From: Flavilitoribacter nigricans DSM 23189 = NBRC 102662
Lineage (GTDB): Bacteria > Bacteroidota > Bacteroidia > Chitinophagales > Saprospiraceae
Length of the DNA: 64,000 nucleotides
Reading direction: 5' to 3'
NCBI RefSeq assembly: GCF_002646595.1
Contig: NZ_PDUD01000030.1
Coordinates: forward strand, 1 to 64,000
Part shown: piece after piece, positions 1 through 9,148 of the stretch
Numbering within the stretch: position 1 is the stretch's first letter
Layout: each line of letters starts with the position of its first letter
The notes under the pieces: generated by a model
The model's input: the letters and a program-made list of their open reading frames with translations, nothing else
Told to the model about the DNA's origin: nothing
Database searches by the model: none
Made by a program: the position numbers and the translations under genes

Positions 1-68
1 AACAAATTCCGCTATGTCAAAGACCGGTGGAGTTATTTAAAAAAATAACCTAATTTTTATTTATCAAG

Positions 69-90
69 CGAGTGGAATGTACACTCGTTT
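69..90 (+). terminator. weak hairpin with T-run near left edge
   Basis: CGAGTG (69-74) and CACTCG (82-87) form a 6-bp stem with a 7-base loop, followed by TTTTGTG. It could terminate a plus-strand gene lying left of the window. The stem is short and no upstream gene is visible, so the call is tentative. The rest of 1-150 shows nothing recognisable. Confidence 0.3.
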
Positions 91-151
91 TGTGTCAACC
101 TATGTTAGGCGCGCACAGTCGATGGTGGGGACTCACAGGGTAGCCTGAGCT

Positions 152-194
152 AATAAAAAATGGGGAGTACCTCGGTACGAGGCCCTCCCCATTT
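152..194 (-). terminator. intrinsic terminator of the atp operon
   Basis: Positions 158-167 (AAATGGGGAG) pair perfectly with 185-194 (CTCCCCATTT). A second nested stem lies inside: CCTCG 170-174 with CGAGG 178-182. Read on the minus strand the hairpin is followed by CCATTTTTTATTA, a classic U-tract. It lies about 40 bases past the atpG stop codon and should end the whole ATP synthase transcript. Confidence 0.85.
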
Positions 195-236
195 GAATGG
201 TTGATATAAAACTTTGATTAAGTGTCTTAAAAGAAC

Positions 237-1130
237 TTAGCCATTTTCCAGAGCAGCTGCACCACCTACGATCTCGAGGATCTCGTTGGTGATCGCTTCC
301 TGGCGGGCTTTGTTGTAACTCAGTTTCAGGTCTCCGAGCAGTTCTTCGGCGTTCTCGGTCGCCTTATCCATTGCGGTCATCCGGGCTCCGTGTTCGGAAG
401 CGTGGGTATCCAGCAGGAACTTTTGGAACTGAGTCTGTAGAATACTTGGCACTAGATAGTTCAGCAGGCCTTTTTTGGTAGGTTCGAATATGTAATCGGC
501 CTTCAGTTTACTATCGTCTTCGGTTGCTTCGATCTTGGCAACGGGCAGCCACTGGGCTACCTCGGGAAATTGCATGGCCGCATTTTTGAAACGTCCGTAA
601 GCTACATCGATCGCATCGTATCCACCGTCTTCGAAAGCCTGCATCAGATGCTGAGATACGTAAGCCACGTTGTCAAAACTCAGGTCACTGAACAGATCCA
701 CGTAGTCACTGATCAGGTGGATATTTTTGTAATTCTTACGGAAAAAGTCGTTCCCTTTTTTACCAATACACAAAACGCTCAGATTGCCTTTTGCCAGCAC
801 GTCCGCGTATTTGGTGTTGATCACCTGTACGGCGGCTTTGATCACATTGGTATTGAAGGCACCGGCCAAGCCACGATTGGAGGTAACCACCACCACACAG
901 GCGTGCTCGATGGGACGCTCCTGTCCGAAAACCGTTTCGGCGTCTCCTTCCAGATTGGAAAGGATATTGCGCAGCATGGCATCCAGTTTATCAGAATAAG
1001 GACGCATTTGCTGGATGGCCTGTTGGGCTCTCCGCAACTTTGCAGCTGCCACCATCTTCATCGCTTTGGTGATCTGCTGCGTGTTATTTACCGTCTTAAT
1101 CCGGTCCCGAACTTCCTTTAAATTAGCCAT
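237..1130 (-). CDS. atpG: F1Fo ATP synthase gamma subunit
   Basis: This 297-residue protein is the central rotor stalk of F1, coupling c-ring rotation to catalysis in the alpha3beta3 head. The N-terminal MANLKEVRDRIKTVNNTQQI pattern and the C-terminal helix around ITNEILEIVGGAAALE are the conserved ends that form the coiled-coil axle. Length is normal for the family. It is the last gene of the minus-strand operon atpB-E-F-H-A-G and is followed by a strong terminator. The atpD and atpC genes (beta, epsilon) are not in the window; many Bacteroidota keep them at another locus. A 237-base spacer with hairpins separates it from atpA, longer than usual for this operon. Confidence 0.97.
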   Translation of the reverse strand: MANLKEVRDRIKTVNNTQQITKAMKMVAAAKLRRAQQAIQQMRPYSDKLDAMLRNILSNLEGDAETVFGQERPIEHACVVVVTSNRGLAGAFNTNVIKAAVQVINTKYADVLAKGNLSVLCIGKKGNDFFRKNYKNIHLISDYVDLFSDLSFDNVAYVSQHLMQAFEDGGYDAIDVAYGRFKNAAMQFPEVAQWLPVAKIEATEDDSKLKADYIFEPTKKGLLNYLVPSILQTQFQKFLLDTHASEHGARMTAMDKATENAEELLGDLKLSYNKARQEAITNEILEIVGGAAALENG

Positions 1131-1148
1131 AGATAGATATATCTAACT

Positions 1149-1195
1149 TCCGACCTCCCGTCGGATCATTTATACCGGCCCGAAGCCCGGCATAA
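1149..1195 (-). other. two hairpins in the atpA-atpG spacer
   Basis: TCCGAC 1149-1154 pairs with GTCGGA 1160-1165. A second stem pairs TTATaCCGG (1170-1178) with CCGGcATAA (1187-1195) with one mismatch. Both would form in the mRNA about 20-65 bases upstream of the atpG start. There is no U-tract, so they look like mRNA structure (processing or stability) rather than a terminator. No gene is visible in the 1131-1367 spacer. Confidence 0.5.
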
Positions 1196-1367
1196 ATCAA
1201 AAAAATTAATTGATCGACAAGCAAGTTTAAAGTGTGTGAGCGGAGGAGCACGCCGAAACGTCTCCCCACTCAACGCTTTTTCTCATCTATTCTCTTTTCC
1301 CTTACGGGTACCGAGGCAGAGAATGGCCTCATCTCCTCGTGCGTTATTCACGCTCCTCTTCTCTTGC

Positions 1368-2969
1368 TTATTTATACTGACCGGAGATTTCCGCGGCGAG
1401 TGTTTTCACCGTCTCCAGATCGTCTTTTTCCAGTTTACCGGCTTTGAAGTTCGACAGAACTTCGGGGTGACGTTGTTCCAGAGAAACCAGGAAGGTCTCT
1501 TCGAATTCTTTCACCTTGCTGACCGGTACGTTACGCAGCAGACCCTGCGTACCCAGGTAAATAATCGCTACCTGCTTCTCCACTGACATCGGAGAGTATT
1601 GCGGTTGCTTCAGGATCTCCACGTTGCGCTGTCCTTTATCCAGTACGGATTTGGTAGCCGCATCCAGGTCAGAACCGAATTTAGCGAAAGCTTCCAGCTC
1701 ACGGTACTGAGCCTGGTCCAGCTTCAGCGTACCGGCAACTTTCTTCATGGATTTGATCTGAGCCGAACCACCTACCCGTGATACAGAGATACCTACGTTG
1801 ATCGCCGGACGCACACCTGCGTTGAACAGGTTGGATTCCAGGAAGATCTGACCGTCCGTAATGGAGATCACGTTAGTAGGAATATAGGCAGAAACGTCAC
1901 CAGCCTGCGTTTCGATGATCGGCAGTGCCGTCAAAGATCCACCACCTTTTACCAGGGGTTCGCCATTGGCGTCCTTGGCGTTGGCCAGGGTCTCGGGCAG
2001 GTCGTTCATCTGGCGGGCAATCTCATCGTTGTTGATGATCTTAGCCGCGCGCTCCAGCAAACGAGAGTGCAGATAGAATACGTCACCCGGATAGGCTTCG
2101 CGGCCCGGAGGACGACGCAGCAGCAGCGATACCTCACGGTAAGCAACCGCCTGCTTGGACAGATCATCATAAATGATCAGTGCCGGACGACCGGTATCCC
2201 GGAAGTACTCGCCGATGGCAGCACCTGCGAAAGGAGCGTAGAACTGCAGCGGAGCGGGATCGGAAGCAGAAGCGGAAACGATTACGGTGTAATCGAGGGC
2301 GCCGTTGTCTTCCAGCGTTTTAGCTACCTGCGCTACCGTAGAAGATTTCTGTCCGGATGCTACGTAGATACAGAAAACGGGCTCACCGCGCTCGTAGAAC
2401 TCGCGCTGGTTGATAATGGTGTCAATTGCAATTGCCGTTTTACCGGTCTGGCGGTCACCAATGATCAGTTCCCGCTGGCCACGGCCGATGGGGATCATCG
2501 CATCGATTGCCTTGATACCGGTCTGCAGCGGTTCGTTTACCGGCTGACGGTAGATAACACCGGGAGCTTTCCGCTCCAGCGGCATTTCGTACAGTTCGCC
2601 TCCGATCTCACCTTTACCGTCGATCGGCTGACCCAGTGGGTTTACTACCCGGCCAACGAATTCTTCGCCGACTCTGATAGATGCGATCCGGCCGGTGCGG
2701 TGTACGCGGCTACCTTCGCGAATGCCATCGCCAGGGCCCATCAGTACCACACCTACGTTGTCTTCCTCGAGGTTCAATACGATCGCTTCCACGCCAGTCT
2801 CGAATTCTACCAATTCACCGGCCTGGGCATTGTTCAAACCATAAACACGGGCGATACCGTCACCTACCTGCAGTACGGTACCGTACTCCTCCAGCTCAGT
2901 GGCACTGGAAAAGCCGGATAATTGCTGCTTTAGTATCGCTGATATTTCATCAGGTTTTACATCAACCAT
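1368..2969 (-). CDS. atpA: F1Fo ATP synthase alpha subunit
   Basis: This 533-residue alpha subunit forms the F1 hexamer with beta and carries the non-catalytic nucleotide sites. The P-loop GDRQTGKT is at residues 171-178. The [17 protein letters not shown] segment, which holds the conserved arginine-finger region, is present towards the C-terminal third. The start [17 protein letters not shown] matches the family N-terminus. It lies 82 bases downstream of atpH; that spacer contains a 16-bp sequence that recurs ahead of atpH. Confidence 0.98.
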   Translation of the reverse strand: MVDVKPDEISAILKQQLSGFSSATELEEYGTVLQVGDGIARVYGLNNAQAGELVEFETGVEAIVLNLEEDNVGVVLMGPGDGIREGSRVHRTGRIASIRVGEEFVGRVVNPLGQPIDGKGEIGGELYEMPLERKAPGVIYRQPVNEPLQTGIKAIDAMIPIGRGQRELIIGDRQTGKTAIAIDTIINQREFYERGEPVFCIYVASGQKSSTVAQVAKTLEDNGALDYTVIVSASASDPAPLQFYAPFAGAAIGEYFRDTGRPALIIYDDLSKQAVAYREVSLLLRRPPGREAYPGDVFYLHSRLLERAAKIINNDEIARQMNDLPETLANAKDANGEPLVKGGGSLTALPIIETQAGDVSAYIPTNVISITDGQIFLESNLFNAGVRPAINVGISVSRVGGSAQIKSMKKVAGTLKLDQAQYRELEAFAKFGSDLDAATKSVLDKGQRNVEILKQPQYSPMSVEKQVAIIYLGTQGLLRNVPVSKVKEFEETFLVSLEQRHPEVLSNFKAGKLEKDDLETVKTLAAEISGQYK

Positions 2970-2980
2970 AATTAAGTATT

Positions 2981-2996
2981 ATTTAGTCGTAAGTCA
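2981..2996. repeat. 16-bp repeat, copy 1 (upstream of atpA)
   Basis: ATTTAGTCGTAAGTCA at 2981-2996 is identical to 3629-3644. Both copies sit 10-12 bases upstream (in the direction of transcription) of an atp gene start, atpA here. A partial unit (AGTCG) continues at 2999-3003. It may be a translation-initiation context or an intergenic repeat family. Confidence 0.6.
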
Positions 2997-3051
2997 ATTA
3001 GTCGAAAATAAAGAGTTCCGGCACCTTGCGGCAACCGGTGCGATCCGGCGC

Positions 3052-3618
3052 TTAGGCCACGATCTTGGAAATATAGAGGTTGTCACCGAATTCACGGTGC
3101 ATCTTATCCAGTTTGTGGGCGATACTGGCATCGTAGATCTGGTCGTCAAATTCCAGTACGATACCACCGATCAGGCTGGGGTCGATAACTGCGATCAGCT
3201 CGATCTCATCGTCCGTGGCTTTGCTTGCTTTCAGCTTGGCCAGGATCTGCTCCAGTGTAGCTTCGCTCAAAGGCGTGGCGGTCCGAACGGTTACCGTGGA
3301 GATGTGTTTCAGTTTCTTATACTGATCGATGAACTCGTCGGCGATCTCCGGCAGATACATCTCCCGTCCCTTATTCACCAGGATGCGGAGAAAAGCCATG
3401 GTCAGTTCATCGTATTTACCTTGAAAAATAGCGTCCAGGATGGACAGCTTTTTGGAGGTAGATACAACCGGACTTTTCAACAGCAGATAAAAGTCGCGGT
3501 TCTCGGTAGCCTTTTTAAAAGATCTTACATCTTCCAGCGTCTGCTCCAGTTTGCCCTGCTCCTGCGATAGTTCGATCAGGGACTTTGCATAACGCGATGC
3601 GATTCTTTGTACGGACAT
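3052..3618 (-). CDS. atpH: F1Fo ATP synthase delta subunit
   Basis: This 188-residue delta subunit forms the peripheral-stalk cap linking F1 alpha to the b subunits. It begins MSVQRIASRYAKSLIELSQ, the typical 'RYAKAL' N-terminus, and ends with the conserved PSLIGGIVLEFDDQIYDASIA region. Length is normal. It lies between atpF and atpA on the minus strand, with 150-base and 82-base spacers. Confidence 0.95.
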   Translation of the reverse strand: MSVQRIASRYAKSLIELSQEQGKLEQTLEDVRSFKKATENRDFYLLLKSPVVSTSKKLSILDAIFQGKYDELTMAFLRILVNKGREMYLPEIADEFIDQYKKLKHISTVTVRTATPLSEATLEQILAKLKASKATDDEIELIAVIDPSLIGGIVLEFDDQIYDASIAHKLDKMHREFGDNLYISKIVA

Positions 3619-3628
3619 TTGTATAAAT

Positions 3629-3644
3629 ATTTAGTCGTAAGTCA
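3629..3644. repeat. 16-bp repeat, copy 2 (upstream of atpH)
   Basis: ATTTAGTCGTAAGTCA is the second perfect copy of the 2981-2996 sequence, placed 11 bases upstream of the atpH start. A degenerate further unit (CAGTCGTAAAGTCAA) follows at 3646-3660, so the sequence looks like a short tandem-like array. No gene is visible in the 3619-3768 spacer. Confidence 0.6.
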
Positions 3645-3768
3645 GCAGTCGTAAAGTCAACTGTCACGCTACTGCCAAACGGCATTTTTGCTTTTGATAG
3701 GATCTACCACCTTGATCCGTGCGGTAGACCGGCAACGCTCGGGGATCCGGATAGCCGGCGCCCAAGGC

Positions 3769-4290
3769 TTAATTCAACTCTACGTCGTCAACCAGTTTCT
3801 TGACGTAAGCCTCCTGCTCGGTATCTCCCTTCAGCTCTTTGCGGATCACCTGCTCGGCGATTTCCAGGGCCATGATACCTAACTGGTTCTTCAGGTCGGT
3901 AACTACTGCCATACGCTGGTTCTCGATATCCTGACGGGCTGCAGCAACGATCTTTTGCGCTTCTTCTTTGGCTTTGCCTTTGGCCTCATTGATAATAGAG
4001 TCCTTATGGGCTTTGGCTTCTTTCAGAATGATAGCGCGTTCTTCGCGAGCTTCTGCCAGCAAACGGTCGTTTTCCGCCTGCATGTTAGAGATCTCTTCGC
4101 GGGCTTTTTTCGCTTCATCCAATGCGCTCTGGATATCGTATTCACGTTTTTTCAGCGCTTCCTGGATCGGACGGAAAGCAAATTTGGCCAGCAAACCCCA
4201 AACGATCAAAAAGATAAGGGAAGTCCAAAGGATTAAGCCCGGATCGGGTTTGATGACGGAAAAGTCAGCTAAGAAAAGCGTTTCGGCCAT
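3769..4290 (-). CDS. atpF: F1Fo ATP synthase b subunit
   Basis: The b subunit is the membrane-anchored peripheral stalk. One N-terminal membrane segment (PGLILWTSLIFLIVWGLLAKFAF) is followed by a long charged coiled coil (REYDIQSALDEAKKAREEI and onward). I chose the start at 4290 (MAETLFLADFSVIKPDPG, 174 residues), which matches the family N-terminus; an in-frame ATG at 4320 would add ten unusual residues. Its neighbours are atpE upstream and atpH downstream. Confidence 0.93.
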   Translation of the reverse strand: MAETLFLADFSVIKPDPGLILWTSLIFLIVWGLLAKFAFRPIQEALKKREYDIQSALDEAKKAREEISNMQAENDRLLAEAREERAIILKEAKAHKDSIINEAKGKAKEEAQKIVAAARQDIENQRMAVVTDLKNQLGIMALEIAEQVIRKELKGDTEQEAYVKKLVDDVELN

Positions 4291-4393
4291 GATCACGTAA
4301 AATTTAAATTTCAAGAACAACGACGATGAAATTGCTCAGCGCAGGATCTTCGCGATCGTTGTTATTTATATTTGAATTGTTTTTTTCCTGATT

Positions 4394-4431
4394 AGGCCGG
4401 TCCCGTAGCCAACCGCTACGATCACCGGCCT
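4394..4431 (-). other. strong intercistronic hairpin downstream of atpE
   Basis: AGGCCGGT 4394-4401 pairs with ACCGGCCT 4424-4431, and inside it CGTAGC 4404-4409 pairs with GCTACG 4415-4420. On the minus strand the stem lies about 35 bases after the atpE stop and is followed by A-rich rather than U-rich sequence. It therefore does not look like a terminator. A plausible role is protecting the 3' end of a processed atpB-atpE transcript so that the c subunit is made in excess. Confidence 0.6.
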
Positions 4432-4464
4432 GATTCTTGTGTGTGCGTGGTAGGCACAGAGTGA

Positions 4465-4662
<198 letters not shown>

Positions 4663-4700
4663 TCAAAAATTTATGTTAGATAAAATAATTACAAACTTGA

Positions 4701-5993
4701 TTAATGCGCGTGCGCCTCGTCGTGGTGTTCGTGTCCCTCATCCACGGCCGCTCCGATGTAGGAAGCGGACAGGATGGCGAAGATGAACGCCTGCAGGAAG
4801 GCAACCAGCAACTCGATCAGGTTCATGAAAGCCGTGAACAGACCGCCGATAATACCACCCGTAGCGGCACCACCGACACTTTCGCCGTTGTTGCCAAACA
4901 GGAAGATCAGACCGATCAAACTCAGGATGATAATGTGTCCGGCCGAAATGTTGGCGAACAAACGAATCATCAGAGAGAAAGGCTTGATGAACAACCCAAG
5001 TACTTCCACCGGGGTCAGGATCACTTTTACCCAGGCCGGGATACCCGGCATCCAGAAGATGTGCTCCCAGTAGTGACCGTTACCGTTGATGTTGGTAACG
5101 ATGAAAGTGAGAACCGCCAGTACCAGCGTTACCGCCAGGTTACCGGTGACGTTCGCACCGAAGGGGAAGAATGGGATCAGGCCGAACAAGTTGCAGATAA
5201 GCACAAAGAAAAACAGCGTCATGATAAACGGCTGAAAGCGCTCATAGTGTTTCTCACCGATCATCGGGACGGTTACTTCGTCGCGAATGAAGGTGAAGAA
5301 GGGCTCCATAAAGGATTGGATGCCCGAAGGTGCTTTGCCTTCGTTTCTTTTATAGCCACGGGCCACCGCCATGAACAGCAGGATCAGGACGATAGCGCCC
5401 AGGATCATGGTGAAAACGTTCTTGGTGATCGAGAAATCATAAAAGGAAGTGATACCTCCGCCCAGAACGCCACCGTCCAGGGTGCTGGGAGGATCCAGTT
5501 TATAGGCAGTGCCTTCGTAGCAAACGTAGTATACGTCTTTTTCTTTTTCGTCTACCATCTCCGTCTGGTGCGATACACACTCGATGTGCACTTCGCCCTG
5601 CGGGAAAGACGGATCGGCTACCCGGTTTACGCGGCCGTGGTTCAATACGTAGCCGTCAACTGCCTGGGTGCCGTGGTGGAATTTACTGGAAAGGAAAGTG
5701 GACCAGCCATGCTCGGGAGCGTACAGGATCAGCGGCAGGGGAATATGTACATTGTACCAGACGTGGAATTCGTTCTGGTCGGCAATGTGTTCCATCACCG
5801 TACCCACCGGATCGTATCCGTGATCTTCATCTTCAACTATACAGCAGGCAGAATCGCCGTGACCGGCAGCGCCGTGGGCCTCTTCGGTAGCGTGATCTTC
5901 CTGTCCGTGTTCATCCTGGGCAGCCAGTGGTTGAAAGCCGGCAAATACCAGCATCAATACCAATAACGAAGCGTATCTGAATGTTCCTTTCAC
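4701..5993 (-). CDS. atpB: F1Fo ATP synthase a subunit, long N-terminal extension
   Basis: The a subunit forms the proton half-channels against the c-ring. It has 430 residues, far longer than the roughly 270 of E. coli. A signal-peptide-like start (MKGTFRYASLLVLMLVFAGF, then LAAQD) leads into an extracytoplasmic stretch of about 180 residues that is rich in His, Asp and Glu with several Cys (for example DSACCIVEDEDHG). The channel domain follows, with the conserved arginine region near KPFSLMIRLFANISAGH. The C-terminus is also His-rich (DEGHEHHDEAHAH). Extended AtpB proteins are known in Bacteroidota. It is the first gene of the operon; no atpI or atpZ lies upstream. Confidence 0.95.
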   Translation of the reverse strand: MKGTFRYASLLVLMLVFAGFQPLAAQDEHGQEDHATEEAHGAAGHGDSACCIVEDEDHGYDPVGTVMEHIADQNEFHVWYNVHIPLPLILYAPEHGWSTFLSSKFHHGTQAVDGYVLNHGRVNRVADPSFPQGEVHIECVSHQTEMVDEKEKDVYYVCYEGTAYKLDPPSTLDGGVLGGGITSFYDFSITKNVFTMILGAIVLILLFMAVARGYKRNEGKAPSGIQSFMEPFFTFIRDEVTVPMIGEKHYERFQPFIMTLFFFVLICNLFGLIPFFPFGANVTGNLAVTLVLAVLTFIVTNINGNGHYWEHIFWMPGIPAWVKVILTPVEVLGLFIKPFSLMIRLFANISAGHIIILSLIGLIFLFGNNGESVGGAATGGIIGGLFTAFMNLIELLVAFLQAFIFAILSASYIGAAVDEGHEHHDEAHAH

Positions 5994-6027
5994 AAGTCCT
6001 TGCTTTAGCGTTTCTGTAAAACCGGTG

Positions 6028-6035
6028 CAAAGGTA
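6028..6035 (-). promoter_or_regulatory. candidate -7 element for the atp operon
   Basis: The minus strand reads TACCTTTG here, an exact match to the Bacteroidota -7 consensus TAnnTTTG. It lies 35 bases upstream of the atpB start. A -33 TTTG is not clear; the region upstream is T-rich (run of T at about 6050-6058). Confidence 0.5.
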
Positions 6036-6284
6036 AAGCGTTTGCTTCGTTAAAAAAAACGGAAATTATCTTTTTTTACATAGGAATGATCATTTTTGAT
6101 CGGTTGAAAGACAAGCAGTTATGAGGCAAAAGTGGGCTATCCTTCGCCTTGGGTTGGCCAATTTAGCAGATCGGAGAATGATTGTTCGCTGGCAGGCAGT
6201 ATTAACAGAATATTAATTGGTATTCACTCGCTTTTCGGTAATATTTACAGAAAGATAATTTGTAGGCTGGGCATTTGCACCCCA

Positions 6285-6300
6285 CCGGTAGATCTACCGG
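6285..6300. promoter_or_regulatory. perfect 16-bp palindrome, possible operator
   Basis: CCGGTAGATCTACCGG is its own reverse complement. It lies between the atp and efflux operons, 243 bases upstream of the outer membrane channel gene. Efflux operons are often controlled by TetR- or MarR-type repressors that bind such sites. No regulator gene is nearby, so the role is a guess. Confidence 0.35.
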
Positions 6301-6542
6301 GAAATTGAAAGTATTGAAACTGAGCAGGCTATCCTTGGGGCTGTCAGTTTTCCAACTTACCGGACTATCTGATCTGTCGGGCCGGCATCTGATTTACCCG
6401 AGGCCACTCTGACTAACCACTTTCGCCCCAACCGGGCGCATCTACCATTCAACCCCGCATTCTGACGATTCAGCCGGATCCGCTGGACTGGCGTAGCTGC
6501 AGACGCCACCTTTGTATCATCATAAAGCTAAAAACATCCAAG

Positions 6543-7922
6543 ATGATACACCGAATCACCCAACTGACTGTTGCCTTACTCCTGATCAGTTGGACCGCTA
6601 TGGCCCAGGAAACCGTTCTGGATCAATACGTCCGGCAGGCGCTGGATAACAACCTGGCGCTGCAGCAAAAAGGATACTCCTACGAAAAGAGCCTTGCCGC
6701 CCTGAAAGAAGCCAAGCAACTGTTCCTGCCCCGGCTTTCCCTGGAGGCCCGCTACTCCCTGGCCCGCGGCGGCCGGACGATTGACCTGCCGGTGGGCGAC
6801 CTGGTCAATCCGGCTTACGAAAACCTCAACCTGCTGAACAGCGCCGCCCATTCGGCCAGTCCGGACTATCCCGTGATCCCCGCCTATCCGACCATCGCGA
6901 ACGAATCGATCAATTTCCTGCGCCAGAGTGAGCAGGAAACCAAAGTGAGGGTGGCCATGCCGGTATTCAATACGTCCATTCTGGCCAATCACCGCATTAA
7001 ACAGCATTTGACGGAAGTGGAAAAAAGTTCCGTTGATATCTATCGCCGGGAACTATCCAAAGAGGTGAAAACCGCATATTACAATTTTGCCAAAGCGGAG
7101 GTAGCCGTCTCCATTTACGAAAATGCCTTAGCCCTTACCCAGGAAAACCTGCGCACAACCGAAAGTCTGCAGCGCAATCATAAAGCTACGGTAGATGTGG
7201 TCTATCAGGCCCAGGCTGAAGTGGAAAAAGTCAATCAACAACTCGCCGAGGCCGTCAAGTATAAAAAAGTCGCTCAGGCTTATTTCAATTTCCTGCTCAA
7301 CCGCGACTACGAAGCTGAGATCGAGATCGATCCGATCCATACCCTGCCGGTCGCTACCCTCAGGCTGGACGAAGCGCAACAGCAGGCCCGTCAGAACCGG
7401 GAAGAGATCCAACAACTTAATCATTACCTGTCCGTAGCGGACGATCAGGTGAGCCTGAATAGAGGGAACCGCCTGCCCCAGATCAATCTGGTGGTCGATT
7501 ACGGCATCCAGGGTACTACCTATGAGATCGATCGCGATGCCGATTTTGTCATGGGTTCCGCCGTCATGAGCTGGAATTTGTTCGATGCTCCCACCTCCGC
7601 GAAAGTCCAGCAATCAAAAATTGCTAAACTGGAACTGGAAAAGCAAAAAGAAGAAGTGCAACGGCAGATCGGTCTGCAGGTGGTGCAATCTTACTACGCC
7701 ATCGAAGCGGCACGCGCCCAGATTGATCAGGCGAAAGCGGAAAAGGAGGCGGCCGAAAAGGCTTACCAACTGGTGGACAAAAAATTCCGGCAGGGACAGG
7801 CCAATCTGGTAGAACTGACCAATGCGCGCACCCAGTGGACCAACGCTCAGGAAAGTGAGGTCATCGCCCGCTACGATTATCACATCCGGCAGGCCGAACT
7901 GGCCAGGGCGGTGGCTCAATAA
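6543..7922 (+). CDS. TolC-family outer membrane efflux channel
   Basis: This 459-residue protein has a signal peptide (MIHRITQLTVALLLISWTAM, cleavage after AMA). Two long helical, Gln/Ala/Glu-rich repeats follow, typical of the OEP (TolC) fold: one before the centre (YENALALTQENLRTTESLQ region) and one near the C-terminus (AEKEAAEKAYQLVDKKFRQG, then NLVELTNA). It would form the trimeric exit duct of a tripartite pump. It is first in an operon with the adaptor (67 bases downstream) and the RND permease. Confidence 0.93.
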   Translation: MIHRITQLTVALLLISWTAMAQETVLDQYVRQALDNNLALQQKGYSYEKSLAALKEAKQLFLPRLSLEARYSLARGGRTIDLPVGDLVNPAYENLNLLNSAAHSASPDYPVIPAYPTIANESINFLRQSEQETKVRVAMPVFNTSILANHRIKQHLTEVEKSSVDIYRRELSKEVKTAYYNFAKAEVAVSIYENALALTQENLRTTESLQRNHKATVDVVYQAQAEVEKVNQQLAEAVKYKKVAQAYFNFLLNRDYEAEIEIDPIHTLPVATLRLDEAQQQARQNREEIQQLNHYLSVADDQVSLNRGNRLPQINLVVDYGIQGTTYEIDRDADFVMGSAVMSWNLFDAPTSAKVQQSKIAKLELEKQKEEVQRQIGLQVVQSYYAIEAARAQIDQAKAEKEAAEKAYQLVDKKFRQGQANLVELTNARTQWTNAQESEVIARYDYHIRQAELARAVAQ

Positions 7923-7988
7923 CAGTCCCGAAAAGTACACCTCCTGCAATCATTAACATCATCGAATCATCACATAATCAAAACGATC

Positions 7989-9122
7989 ATGACGCTCAAT
8001 ATTCGCACCCTACTGTTATCAACTCTGGCTCTGAGTATTTTTATCGCCAGTTGCGGAGAACCAACCCAGACGGAGGAAACACCGCGCGCCTCTGTAGCCA
8101 AGGCCATCAATACCGTAAAAGCAGAACCGGTAAAATACCGCCACACCGTTTTTGCCACCGGCCGGCTCTCTTCCAGTGAAGAGGCTAAACTGAGTTTCAA
8201 AACCGGCGGTATCGTCAAAAAGATCTACGTGCGGGAAGGACAACAGGTGAAGAAAGGACAACTGTTGGCCGAACTGGAACTAGATGAGATCCGCGCCCAG
8301 ACCCAGCAGGCACAGATCGGCCAGGAACAGGCCGCCATCACGATCGAAAACGCCAAATTGGCCCTACGTCTGGCCGAACGCGACTACAAGAATGCTCAGG
8401 GTCTGTACCAGGACAGCGTGGCTACGCTCGAACAACTGCAGAACGCCGAAATTCAACTCGACAATGCCCGCAATCAACTGGAGGCCGCCCAAAAAGGACT
8501 GGGCTTCAGTCAGCAAAATGTAGACATTGCCCAGTTCAATTTACGCCATTCCAAAATTATCGCCCCGGCCAACGGTGTGATCCTGAAAAAAGTAACCGAA
8601 GTAAACGAACTGGTCGGTCCCGGCACGCCAGTATTCCTGTTCGGCTCCAGGGACAAAGCGCAGATCATCCGGGTAAATGTGACGGACAAGGATGTCATTT
8701 TTGTCCAGCTCGGCGATGAGGCCAAGATCACCTTCGACGCATATCCCAATACGGAATTTGGGGGAGAAGTACGGGAACTGGCCAGCATGGCTGATCCCTA
8801 CACGGGCACATTCGAAGTAGAAATTGAAGTGCGGCCCGACGGAAAACGACTGCTCACCGGCTTTATCGGCACGGTATTGATCCAGACGCAAATGAAGGAA
8901 GATCTGGTTGCCGTACCGATTGATGCGCTGGTCGGCGCACACGAGCAGGAAGGCCAGGTATTTACCGTCCGGAACGGAAAAGCCACCTCCCAAACCGTCA
9001 ACATTTTTAAGATCGATGCGGATCAGATCCTGCTGAGCGACGGGCTGCAGCCGGGTACCGAAGTTGTCGTCAGTGGCAACGGCTATCTGGAAGAGAATGA
9101 TCTGGTATCCATCAATCAATAG
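7989..9122 (+). CDS. RND efflux periplasmic adaptor (membrane fusion protein), lipoprotein
   Basis: This 377-residue adaptor bridges the inner membrane pump and the TolC-like channel. It has a lipoprotein signal with lipobox IASC at about residues 19-22. A lipoyl/barrel-sandwich half follows (KKIYVREGQQVKKGQLLAEL), then an alpha-hairpin coiled coil (about 100-180), the second lipoyl half (APANGVILKKVTEVNELVGPG) and C-terminal beta-barrel and membrane-proximal domains. It sits between the channel and permease genes on the same strand. Confidence 0.93.
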   Translation: MTLNIRTLLLSTLALSIFIASCGEPTQTEETPRASVAKAINTVKAEPVKYRHTVFATGRLSSSEEAKLSFKTGGIVKKIYVREGQQVKKGQLLAELELDEIRAQTQQAQIGQEQAAITIENAKLALRLAERDYKNAQGLYQDSVATLEQLQNAEIQLDNARNQLEAAQKGLGFSQQNVDIAQFNLRHSKIIAPANGVILKKVTEVNELVGPGTPVFLFGSRDKAQIIRVNVTDKDVIFVQLGDEAKITFDAYPNTEFGGEVRELASMADPYTGTFEVEIEVRPDGKRLLTGFIGTVLIQTQMKEDLVAVPIDALVGAHEQEGQVFTVRNGKATSQTVNIFKIDADQILLSDGLQPGTEVVVSGNGYLEENDLVSINQ

Positions 9123-9148
9123 ACTCCTGACCCCTAATATCTGCAAAC

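Larger units (their letters stand above)
5994..6542. other. divergent intergenic region, atpB / efflux operon
   Basis: This is 549 bases between the divergent atp and RND efflux operons, with no convincing gene. It contains the atp -7 candidate at 6028-6035, a short hairpin (GATCA / TGATC near 6087-6101), and a perfect 16-bp palindrome at 6285-6300 (see separate entry). A weak plus-strand element, CACCTTTG near 6508-6515, could be the -7 box for the efflux operon. Confidence 0.5.

Noticed and set aside
2067-2921. Long open frame (284 codons) on the plus strand opposite atpA
   Set aside because: It overlaps a certain gene in antisense, and its translation shows no domain; it follows from codon bias of atpA.
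4704-5966. Open frame of 420 codons on the plus strand opposite atpB
   Set aside because: Antisense shadow of a well-supported gene; the product is rich in His, Gln and Asp as expected from the reversed codons.
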